From positions 4,402,001 through 4,466,000 of the forward strand of contig OZ244235.1 of assembly GCA_965217095.1 (NCBI GenBank): a stretch of 64,000 bases of DNA. Direction: 5' to 3'. Within the stretch, counting starts at the first letter, position 1; each line of letters opens with the position of its first letter. Both the position numbers and the translations under genes were made by a program. The notes beneath the pieces are model-generated. The model was given only the letters and a program-made list of their open reading frames with translations, ran no database searches and was not told where the DNA came from. Source of the DNA: CAYNZV01 sp965217095. Its GTDB lineage: Bacteria > Latescibacterota > UBA2968 > UBA8231. Positions 1 through 6,998 of this stretch are shown one piece after another.

Positions 1-141
1 AGCTTTCCCATAAGCATTCGGATGGTCCTTGGAAAAGCGGGTGCGCGACGGGAAGTTGTGGAGCGGGTTGGAGCGGAGCGTCTTGTCTGTCCAGCGCATC
101 AGGCCCTCGACGAAGCGCAGCGCGTCCTCGTAATCGTGCTG
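1..141 (-). pseudogene. Coding-like fragment cut by the window edge
   Basis: Read on the minus strand, this stretch stays open and gives a protein-like sequence containing DALRFVEGLMRWTDKTLR followed by NPLHNFPSRTRF. It has no start in the window and is cut at base 1. I do not recognise the family. It lies directly beside the remains of a YfiR-like gene in a region full of transposase scraps, so it may be another truncated gene rather than the end of an intact one. Confidence 0.25.
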
Positions 142-309
142 CCGTGGCGGTCTGGCCCTTGTCGAGGATAAAGAAAGAGCGCGATGTCCTCTTTTGAAGC
201 CCGAGAGTCGGTCGATGTTGGCCCGGATCGTGACCGTGGACGCCCCCCGGTCGAAAAAGAGCTCTCCTTCCCCCCGTCAAGTCCCCCCCGCTCCTCGTCA
301 CCGGCCAGG

Positions 310-790
310 GGGCAGGAAGGACACAGGCTGGATCGATTCAAAGCCGTGTTCATGTTCAATTTCGTCGACTACATCGACTGGCCCGATGCTGTCGGCGACA
401 GTCTGTTCACCTTTGGAGTCCTTGGGGAAAGTCCCATCGCGCTGCTGCTGCGGGAAGTCGCCGAACGCAAGAGCGATGGCCGCAGAAAACTGAACGTCAG
501 CGTGTATGGCGGAATCGACGAAGTGGGACCCTGTGAGATGCTATTTCTATCGCACGCCTTTGCGCCCCGGATGGAGGAATTGATCCGGGTTCTCGGAAAA
601 AAGAACATCCTGACCATAGCCGACACTCCCGGGCTCGGCGCTCGCGGCGATCAACTTCTACGTAAAGCGCGACAAGCTGAGATTCGAAATCAACAGGGAG
701 TGCCTGAAGCGCGCCGGTCTCTACGCCAGCTCACAGCTGCTGAAGTTGGCTACCCTGGTCGACAGCAAAGAGCCGGGGGCGGACAAATGA
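310..790 (+). pseudogene. YfiR-like (DUF4154) periplasmic protein, frameshifted, signal peptide lost
   Basis: The segment reads KAVFMFNFVDYIDWPD and continues through CEMLFLSHAF and KNILTIADTPGL, the usual core of the YfiR/DUF4154 family. Near base 640 the reading frame shifts, and the family's C-terminal INFYVKRDKLRFEIN and SSQLLKLATLV continue in another frame to a TGA at 788-790. The TGA overlaps the ATG of the next gene (ATGA). No signal peptide is visible upstream of about base 310; the preceding in-frame residues are low-complexity and unlike the family. YfiR proteins are periplasmic partners of inner-membrane diguanylate cyclases or histidine kinases, often near a TonB receptor, which fits the remains on the right. 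Almost certainly inactive. Confidence 0.7.
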
Positions 791-945
791 GACTCAGGAA
801 AAAGCTCATCCTCATTCAAATCCTGACCGCGTCCATCGTGCTCGTCCTGGCGAGAGGGATCATCCGGCACGACGCCTTGGTGGAGGCCGCCCAGCAGGAG
901 GCCAGCGAAAACCTGCAGACGATGGTCGAAGCGGGCCGGGAGGAA
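787..945 (+). pseudogene. N-terminal scrap of a membrane sensor (kinase or cyclase)
   Basis: The ATG at 787 overlaps the stop of the YfiR-like gene, as expected for a coupled yfiR-sensor operon. The first residues, MRLRKKLILIQILTASIVLV, are a cationic start plus a transmembrane helix. The following QQEASENLQTMVEAGREEH resembles the start of a periplasmic sensor region. The frame then runs straight into MgtE sequence with no stop, so only about 50 residues of the sensor survive. Whether it was a histidine kinase or a GGDEF protein cannot be told. The fusion appears to be a deletion junction. Confidence 0.5.
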
Positions 946-1161
946 CACGCCCTGTCGGGGCCGGTGCTGGCCGTGCGCAAGCGGCTGCCCTGGCTACAGG
1001 TCACAATCTGGCCACGGACTGTTCTAGCCGCTTCGGTGGTGGCCCTTTTCGAGGGTACCATAGCCCAGTTCACGGCTCTGGCCGTCTTTTTGCCGGTGGT
1101 CGCCGGCCAATCTGGCAATACCGGAGCTCAGGCTCTGGCCGTGACCATGCGTACGAGTTGA
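946..1161 (+). pseudogene. Fragment of an MgtE-type magnesium transporter membrane domain
   Basis: Residues SGPVLAVRKRLPWLQV, then ALFEGTIAQFTALAVFLPVV and AGQSGNTGAQALAVTMR match the start of the MgtE transmembrane domain: the RLPWL entry and the GGN-GxQ-like pore segment. The piece stops at a TGA after MRTS; the cytosolic N and CBS domains and the remaining membrane helices are absent. It is fused in frame to the sensor scrap upstream and is followed at once by IS1595-type transposase sequence, so the truncation was probably made by that insertion. Not functional. Confidence 0.65.
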
Positions 1162-1164
1162 GAT

Positions 1165-1345
1165 CCCGTCCGATCTTCAAGGGCAAGAAATGCAATTACC
1201 AGGTCTCTGTCACGGCGGGCAGCGTCGCTGGTTGGATTCCTCGAAGAGTCGGTTACCCTCGGCAGCATCATACATACCGACGGTTGGGGCGACTACCGTC
1301 CCCTCGCGACCACGGGCTATGACCACAGGCGCAGGACGCAAGGAC
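1165..1345 (+). pseudogene. IS1595-type transposase remnant
   Basis: In the frame starting at base 1225 the translation reads SLVGFLEESVTLGSIIHTDG followed by WGDYRPLATTGYDHRR. The HTDGWGDY block and the spacing to the following GYDHRR are typical of the ISXO2/IS1595 DDE (DDNK/H) transposase core. The upstream IFKGKKCNYQVSV is in another frame. Neither end of the protein and no terminal inverted repeats are visible, so only a short internal piece is left. Confidence 0.6.
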
Positions 1346-1479
1346 GGGCGACGAACCGACGGCGGCCTTTCAGTCGCTCCTCGGACTCACCAGCCAGCAC
1401 GAACCGACCACATATAATGTGTTGTATGGTTGTATGATGGTGAACAAACCGAATAGGCCCAAGTCCTTTTAGGTCGAAA

Positions 1480-1765
1480 ATCTCTGGAGGATTACAAAAA
1501 ACGCTGGGATTGAAGTGCTTTTCGCAGCCCTGAAAAGCCGTGGCTTCGATCTGGAGCAAAACCATCTCATTCACATCGAACGCATCGAAAAACTCATCGC
1601 AACTTTTGGCTATTGCCTTTACTTGGGCCCATCTTGTGGGGGAGTGGATCGCTCAAACCCAACCGCTCAAGATCAAAAAACACGGACGCAAAGAGAAAAG
1701 ATGGGTTGGATCGTCTGCAGTATGTGTTGCTCCTGGATCCTTGTATAGGCAAATTAAGGCTTGTC
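1480..1765 (+). pseudogene. IS4-family transposase C-terminal remnant, multiply frameshifted
   Basis: Three frames must be joined to recover the family sequence: EVLFAALKSRGFDLEQ and HIERIEKLIA (frame of 1515), then LLAIAFTWAHLVGEWIAQT and PLKIKKHGRKEK (frame of 1540), then GLDRLQYVLL (frame of 1613). This is the C-terminal part of an IS4-type transposase, with the catalytic glutamate region followed by the helical tail. No N-terminal part or terminal repeats were found. It separates the IS1595 scrap from the TonB receptor. Confidence 0.65.
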
Positions 1766-1826
1766 GTGTCCTGCATCTATATTGTAATTTATCAGATCGA
1801 GAGATTGACTGAACCATGGAGGGTCT

Positions 1827-3345
1827 GTGCAAAGGAGAATAGATACAAACCTAGCCTCATTCCCGGCCAGCTTGATACGCCCATTCGGGACGACTCTCCT
1901 GAGTCTCGTCCTCGTCGGTTCGCTCCTCGTCGGGAAGGCAGCATGGTCTGAGGAGGCTGAAGAATCAGAGACGGTTGCAGAAGAAACCGGCTTTCAGGAA
2001 GAGGCTACCGGCAAGGGAGGGGCTGACACCACCGTCGTCTACACCCTCGAAGAAATGGTGGTCGTCGGGTCTCGGCATGCACCGCGCTCTGTGAAGGAAT
2101 CGGCCGCGCCCGTGGACGTGCTGCATGCGGCAGAGCTGCGCACCCAGGCCGCCGTCGATATGGATGACATCCTGCGCAATCTGGTCCCGTCGTACAATAT
2201 CCAGAAACACGGCATTGACGACGAAGCGACCCTGGTGCGCCCCGCCACCCTCCGGGGCCTGCCGCCGGACCACCTGCTGGTGCTGGTCGATGGCAAGCGC
2301 CGCCATCGCTCCGGCGTGATCGCGCTGCTGGGCAGTTCGCTCAATGCGGGCTCGCAGGGACCCGATCTGAGCGTGATTCCGATCATTGCCATCGAGCAGA
2401 TGGAGATTCTCCGCGACGGGGCCGCGGCGCAGTACGGTTCCGACGCCATCGCCGGCGTGCTGAACATGAGACTGCGCAACGCCGCCCAAGGAGTGTTGCT
2501 GGAGATACGCGGTGGCCAGTACTTCGAGGGCGACGGCCGCCTCACCCAGGCCGCCGCCAACGTCGGCCTGCCGCTGACCCAGGACGGGTTCTTCAACTTC
2601 AGCCTCGAGTACCGCCAGCTCGATCCGACCATACGCAGCGGCACCCGCGCCAATGCCGCGACCCTGAGCGAGCGAGGCTATCCCGTCGAAGACCCGGCGC
2701 AGATCTGCGGCAGCCCCGACGTCGACGGCGCCTGGAACACCTTCTTCAACGCCGGGGTCGATCTCGGCAACGGGGCTGAAGCCTACGGCTTTGGCGGCTG
2801 GGCCAAGCGCCGGACCGAGGGGGGATTCTTCTTCCGCGCTCCGGGCACCTCCTCGGCGCGCGGCGGCGTCTTTCGCGTCGGCAATGAACGGGCTGTCGCC
2901 GATCTCGACCTCGACGACGACATCGACCCCTCGACCGTGGACGTGCCCTCCCTGGACGCCAGCTTCGAGGAGGTCCAGGCTTTCGTCGACCGCTACCAGG
3001 GCGATCTATTCCTCTTCAACGAGCGCTTTCCCGGCGGTTTCACGCCGCGCTTCGGCGCCGACATCCGCGATCTGAGTCTGGTGGCCGGGCTGCGCGGCCA
3101 ACGGGACAGCGGCCTCAAGTGGGACGCCAGCGTCAGCGCCGCCCGCAGCAACATCGAGTTCTTCATCTTCAACACCATCAATCTGGGGCCGGCGACTGAC
3201 CGCGGAACATCGAGATTACGGAGGAGATCTCCCGGCTGATCCAGGAGAAGGAGGCCCTGAAGGGGGTCAGCGTTCTCCAGGAGATCAAGTTCTTCTCCAA
3301 CGACTTCGACACCGGCACCCGGGGCATCGACCTGGTGCCGGCTAT
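1827..3345 (+). pseudogene. TonB-dependent receptor with internal deletion and lost C-terminus
   Basis: An outer-membrane receptor gene with a GTG start at 1827; an AAAGGAG lies just inside it, so the true start may be a few codons on. A hydrophobic signal (TTLLSLVLVGSLLVG) is followed by a TonB-box-like EEMVVVGSR and the plug domain: SVKESAAPVDVL, LRGLPPDHLLVLVDGKRR, and IEQMEILRDGAAAQYGSDAI. The barrel begins normally but jumps at about 3200. In another frame the sequence then reads IEITEEISRLIQ and IKFFSNDFDTGTRGIDLV, a motif normally found far downstream in the barrel. So several hundred bases of barrel are missing, and the C-terminal strands are replaced by IS256-type sequence from about 3350. 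The ligand is unknown. Confidence 0.8.
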
Positions 3346-3349
3346 GCGG

Positions 3350-3942
3350 ACTTCCTCTGGCGGTGAAGGACGCCGAGGCAGCGCTCACCGGCGGCGCCGG
3401 CCTGCCGCAGGAGCTGCTCGAAGCCCACGCCAAGGATGACGGATCATCTCGGCTACGACAAGCATGCTCGCGCCTGGACCCTGCTCGATGTGTCGTGGTT
3501 GTAGCTGATGCATGGCGTCCTGGCGCCGCAGGAGCCGCTACGGGCCCGGGGGATGACAACGCGGGAGATCCAGGGCCATCTGCACGAGCTCTACGGCGTT
3601 GAGGTGTCACCGACGCTGATCTCCAACATCACCGACGCCGTCCTCGAAGAGGTCACCGCGTGGCAGCGCCGCCCGCTGGGCAGCGTCGACCCGATCCTCT
3701 ACCTGGATGCCTTGCAGGTGAAGGTGAAGGATCAGGGGGCGATCCGGAACAAGGCCATCTACCTGGCGCTGGGCATCGGCCTGACCGGCGAGAAGGAGTT
3801 GCTCGGTCTGTGGGTGAGTCAGACAGAGGGGGCCAAATTCTGGTTGCAGGTGCTCACTGAGCTGCGCAACCGCGGTGTCAGCGACATCATCATTGCCTGC
3901 GTCGACGGGCTGATGCGCTCAGGGCATTTCGGATGGTCGTAA
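3350..3942 (+). pseudogene. IS256-family (mutator) transposase, truncated and frameshifted
   Basis: The N-terminal part is recoverable in two frames: AALTGGAGLPQELLEAHAKD, then MTDHLGYDKHARAW, the latter a hallmark of the IS256 N-terminus. The main frame from 3508 gives RGMTTREIQGHLHELYGVEV, then SVDPILYLDALQVKVKDQG (the first catalytic Asp of the DDE triad), KELLGLWVSQTEGAKFW and SDIIIACVDGL (second Asp). The protein ends about ten residues later in MRSGHFGWS and a stop. The third catalytic residue and the C-terminal third are therefore absent, and the element cannot transpose on its own. It abuts the truncated TonB receptor. Confidence 0.85.
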
Positions 3943-4348
3943 TGAACGGGGCGCCAGACGTCCTGTCTTGCAGGCCAGCTTTGTGAGGAGATTTATAATC
4001 TCACTACGGGTTTGAGCAAAGGGTGTGCCACACCCAGCGCGGTTGGTCGATTTTTTGCCTGATCCGGCCGTGGAATTACCGAACGGGGGCGCGCTTGTCT
4101 ACCGTGAGAGGACCATATCTTGTATTGGTCCGGAAAAAATCGAACCGACACACAACATGAGATAGTGGGCTTCCGGGCGCAAGAGTGGGCCGCAGGCTAC
4201 CTATCCGCTGGCTCAGCTACCTCGCGGTTGGTGTCGAAAGACACACTGTGGAACCCGTATTTTATGTGGGAAAAATTGGCCGGTTGGACGCAACTTTCAA
4301 GCAAAATAATCTGCAAATGCCTGGTTTTCAGTCAAATCCCCCGGTAAT
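3943..4348. other. Gene-free stretch
   Basis: About 400 bases with no convincing coding frame; the 75-codon frame at 4120-4347 has no recognisable motif, no ribosome-binding site, and sits in AT-richer sequence than the neighbouring genes. Probably decayed DNA left between the IS256 remnant and the next gene. Confidence 0.5.
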
Positions 4349-4795
4349 TCAGGCGATCTGACCGTAATCGCGCGGTCCGATCAGGGGCGCGCGCTCCTCC
4401 CGGGCCGGAGGCAACAACTCTGGTGCGCCGTGCGGCACTTGGCTGGCCATGGCGATCAGCGCTTCCGCGGGCGAGGAACCGCGACCGCTTGCCCACGGCG
4501 ACGTGGCAATCCACAGGTCTCGTTCCACTTCAATAATGAAGGAATACTGCTGTCCACACACCTGACAGGGGATGAGCAGCTCGACGCGCCCGGTCCCCCG
4601 GCAGCAACAGTCCGTATCGCTGGTTTCCCGCACGCGGCAACACGCGCAAGGCGTGCTGTGGGGCATGTGACCAGTCCCGTAGCAGGTACTGCAGGTGGCA
4701 TCCGGCAACGACGCGACTCCGCTACATATTGGGGATCGTCGGGTGGAAACTACTAGAAGGGGCAGTTCCAGGAATAATACAAACGGCTCCGGCAA
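4349..4795 (-). CDS. Small cysteine-rich protein with DnaJ-zinc-finger-like motifs
   Basis: Up to 148 residues; the start is uncertain and may be internal, because the first 30 residues look unlike the rest. The middle carries closely spaced cysteines: CSTCYGTG (the CxxCxGxG form of DnaJ zinc fingers), CACC, DCCCRGTG and CQVC. After them comes a short strand-like part (QYSFIIEVERDLWIA) and a proline-rich tail. The pattern suggests zinc binding and perhaps a protein- or nucleic-acid-binding role, but no known family is recognised. It lies downstream of the ribbon-helix-helix gene on the same strand with a 63-base gap, so the two could be co-transcribed. Confidence 0.5.
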   Translation of the reverse strand: MPEPFVLFLELPLLVVSTRRSPICSGVASLPDATCSTCYGTGHMPHSTPCACCRVRETSDTDCCCRGTGRVELLIPCQVCGQQYSFIIEVERDLWIATSPWASGRGSSPAEALIAMASQVPHGAPELLPPAREERAPLIGPRDYGQIA

Positions 4796-4858
4796 AGAGC
4801 AAGATCAAACGCCGCCCAAGCCTGCCAGAGCCGACGGGGAGCGGCCGGAAGCCTATTT

Positions 4859-5149
4859 CTAGGTCCCGATTTCGGAAGCAGAGCGAGCGGAGAACCTACC
4901 CTCTCGCAGCCCCCGCAAGGCCGCAAGAGCGTCCCAGGCGCCAGCGGTGTGACGCATTTCGTCTTGCATCTCCATGCCCTTGCGAACCGTCCGGTGGCGT
5001 TCTCGACGGCGCTCTTCGCGGTCGTGATTCTGGGCATAGGACACAACCGATCGGCGTAGAACTTCATCCGAACTGATCCCGGATTGGGTCGCTATGCGAC
5101 CGACTGCATCGGCCTGCTCATCGGAGAGGCAGATTTCAACGCGGGTCAC
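4859..5149 (-). CDS. Ribbon-helix-helix (CopG/Arc-type) DNA-binding protein
   Basis: 96 residues. The N-terminus MTRVEICLSDEQADAVGRIA and the following SGISSDEVLRRSVVSYAQ have the strand-helix-helix pattern of CopG-type regulators and antitoxins: a basic alternating strand, then two helices with a conserved small residue at the turn. The remainder is strongly charged (REERRRERHR) and may be a partner-binding or disordered tail. No recognisable toxin gene lies beside it; the only close neighbour is the cysteine-rich gene downstream. It could be an orphan antitoxin or a stand-alone repressor. The repeat array at 5241-5331, 90-180 bases upstream of its start, is a conceivable binding site. Confidence 0.65.
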   Translation of the reverse strand: MTRVEICLSDEQADAVGRIATQSGISSDEVLRRSVVSYAQNHDREERRRERHRTVRKGMEMQDEMRHTAGAWDALAALRGLREGRFSARSASEIGT

Positions 5150-5240
5150 GAAATATCCCCTTTATGGGCTGATTTGAGGAATGGAGCGATCCCAGTATAT
5201 CGGCCTTTTGATCACCTGTCAAGAGAAAAGCTAACTCATT

Positions 5241-5331
5241 TGCGGACAATAAGTTATTATGTGGAAAACTAGCTCATTTTGTGGATATTGTGGTCTCTTC
5301 TGTGGACAGAATGGGGAGCCAGTGTGGATAA
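5241..5331 (+). repeat. Phased array of five TGTGGAHA-type 9-mers
   Basis: Five 9-mers in the same orientation: TGCGGACAA (5241), TGTGGAAAA (5260), TGTGGATAT (5280), TGTGGACAG (5301) and TGTGGATAA (5323). The steps are 19, 20, 21 and 22 bases, so every copy lies on about the same face of the helix. Two copies are preceded by CTCATT, one by GTTATTA. The last copy is a perfect reverse-complement DnaA box (TTATCCACA). The flanking DNA is AT-rich, and a TG dinucleotide at 5218 precedes the array, as at the ends of IS21-family elements, which carry such inner repeats. No istA/istB gene is present here. Confidence 0.6.
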
Positions 5332-5380
5332 CGTTGGCCCTCCTCGCAGGACCTGAGATCACGGGGACGTAGGGTTGGGA

Positions 5381-6273
5381 TTATTTCTTTTTCGGAGATT
5401 TTCGCGCCGCGAATCCGGCCCTATCTTCCAACTCTTCCACGGTGCCGGGCCAATCCCCTTTCAGCAGCCGCGACAGCTGACGATCGGCCAGCACCTTGCC
5501 ACCGGTCTGGCACCGGGGGCAGTAGTTGGTTTCGTTCTGCGCATATTCGATCCGCTGAACCGCTGTGCCGCATTGCGGGCATGGCTCCCCGAAACGACCG
5601 TGCACCGCCATTCCCGGACGGAATCGGCGCGCAGGCGCTCGGTCCACCCTTTCAACGTTGAAATCGCAGCTTGGTGAAGCCGAGCGATTTCCTCGTCGGC
5701 GATACGGCGGGTCCATTTTAAGGGAGAAAGGCCGGCTGCATGAAGAATCTCGTCGGAGTAGGCATTGCCGATGCCGCTGAACAAGTGTGGGTCGGTCAGG
5801 GCTCGTTTGAGGGTGTGGTTCTCGCGCGCCAAGACCTGTTTGAACGCCGCTTCGTCGCTGTCGATCACCTCCAGCCCCCCTGGGTCGTGCTCGGCAAGCC
5901 CCTCGGGACCGCACACCAGGTGCAGCGAAGCTCGTTTTTTCGATCCGGCCTCGGTCACCATCATGGTGCCGTTGGCGAAATGAAACGCCGCCAGATCGAT
6001 TTTCTTCCGCGGTTTGGTAGCCGCCCGTTTCCAGTGAAAGCGACCGGAGATCATCAAGTGGAACACCAGGAAGAGTCCTTGCTCGAGGCTCCAGACAATG
6101 CGCTTTCCCTGGCGATGGAAGTCGATGATCTCTTTGCCGACCACCTCCTGTAGCGGCGGATCGAAGCTACGCACCAGGAACGGACTGCGGAGTTCCACCG
6201 CTTCGATGGTCTGGTGCTGCAGGAAGCGCCTCAGGGCTTCGATGTAGATCTGGACATCAGGCAGTTCAGGCAT
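5381..6273 (-). pseudogene. mutM: Formamidopyrimidine-DNA glycosylase, frameshifted by a short deletion
   Basis: Base-excision repair enzyme removing oxidised purines (8-oxoG, FapyG). The start at 6273 gives MPELPDV, whose Pro2 and Glu3 are the catalytic residues after Met removal. The middle has NHTLKRALTDPHLFSGIGNAYSDEIL, with the conserved helix-turn-helix GIGNxYxDE block intact. Near 5621-5626 the frame shifts: AVHGRFGEPCPQCG and NETNYCPRCQTGGKVLADR, the zinc finger with its four cysteines, continue in another frame. About a dozen residues usually seen between TERLRA and FRPGMAVHG are also missing, so the lesion looks like a deletion of about 34 bases, not a single-base slip. Without the zinc finger the product should not bind DNA properly. 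Confidence 0.8.
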
Positions 6274-6292
6274 GGGAACAACGCGCGGCAAG

Positions 6293-6982
6293 CTACCAGG
6301 GCAGGCCAACCGCCATGGTCAGGTATTCCATGAACGGCGCCGCAGCCTGGCAGCGGGCGCTGAAGCCATTGAGGAAACCGTCGGCGCACACCTCTTTTTG
6401 AGTCAGCTGCGAGACCCCGATGAAATCCTTGCGCTTGAGATCTTCGATAAGCGGATGGTCGGGATCGAAACCGCGGGGCGGTCGCTTGAGCTTCTCGCCA
6501 TCCAGGTTGAAGTGAGCGGCAAACTCCTTGTCCTTGACCGCTTGCAGCCATCCCTCCGATTTGTCGGCGATGAAGTCGCGAAGCAGCCGCAGGGTCTTGG
6601 AGTCGGGGTGCCAGATTCCGGCCCCGGCGAACAGATTTCCCGGTTCCAGGTGAAGGTAGTAGCCCGGTCCGTGCATATCGCGCCCCGAATCGTGGCGAAA
6701 GTGGATACCCGCCGCGATTTTGTACGGACTCTTGTCGTTGGAAAAGCGAACATCACGGTGGAGGCGAAATAACGAGCCTCCCGTGCGTCGGGCGTCGGCA
6801 ACAAAATTCGGACTGATCTGGTGCAAGGCCGGCTCGAAATCGCGCACGAACTGGAGCAACGGTTCGCGGACCTGAACCTCGTAACGTTCCTTGTTGGCTT
6901 GAAACCATTCCCGGCTGTTGTTCTTGGCGAGCTGTCGGAAGAACGTGAACAGCGCCGGTTTTACATACGGATTCGTCACCAT
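6293..6982 (-). CDS. DUF2461 family protein
   Basis: 229 residues, full length for the family (TIGR02453/DUF2461). Recognisable by LFTFFRQLAKNNSREWFQAN near the start, the RTGGSLFRLHRDVRFSNDKS block with PYKIAAGIHFRH, and GPGYYLHLEPGNLFAGAGI. The biochemical function of the family is not known. No signal peptide or membrane segment is seen, so it is probably cytoplasmic. It lies between polA and fpg on the same strand, 16 bases after polA ends, and is probably co-transcribed with them. Confidence 0.85.
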   Translation of the reverse strand: MVTNPYVKPALFTFFRQLAKNNSREWFQANKERYEVQVREPLLQFVRDFEPALHQISPNFVADARRTGGSLFRLHRDVRFSNDKSPYKIAAGIHFRHDSGRDMHGPGYYLHLEPGNLFAGAGIWHPDSKTLRLLRDFIADKSEGWLQAVKDKEFAAHFNLDGEKLKRPPRGFDPDHPLIEDLKRKDFIGVSQLTQKEVCADGFLNGFSARCQAAAPFMEYLTMAVGLPW

Positions 6983-6998
6983 CTCCTCTTGCGGTCGG

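Noticed and set aside
4120..4347. A 75-codon plus-strand open frame
   Set aside because: No motif, no ribosome site, and base composition unlike neighbouring genes.
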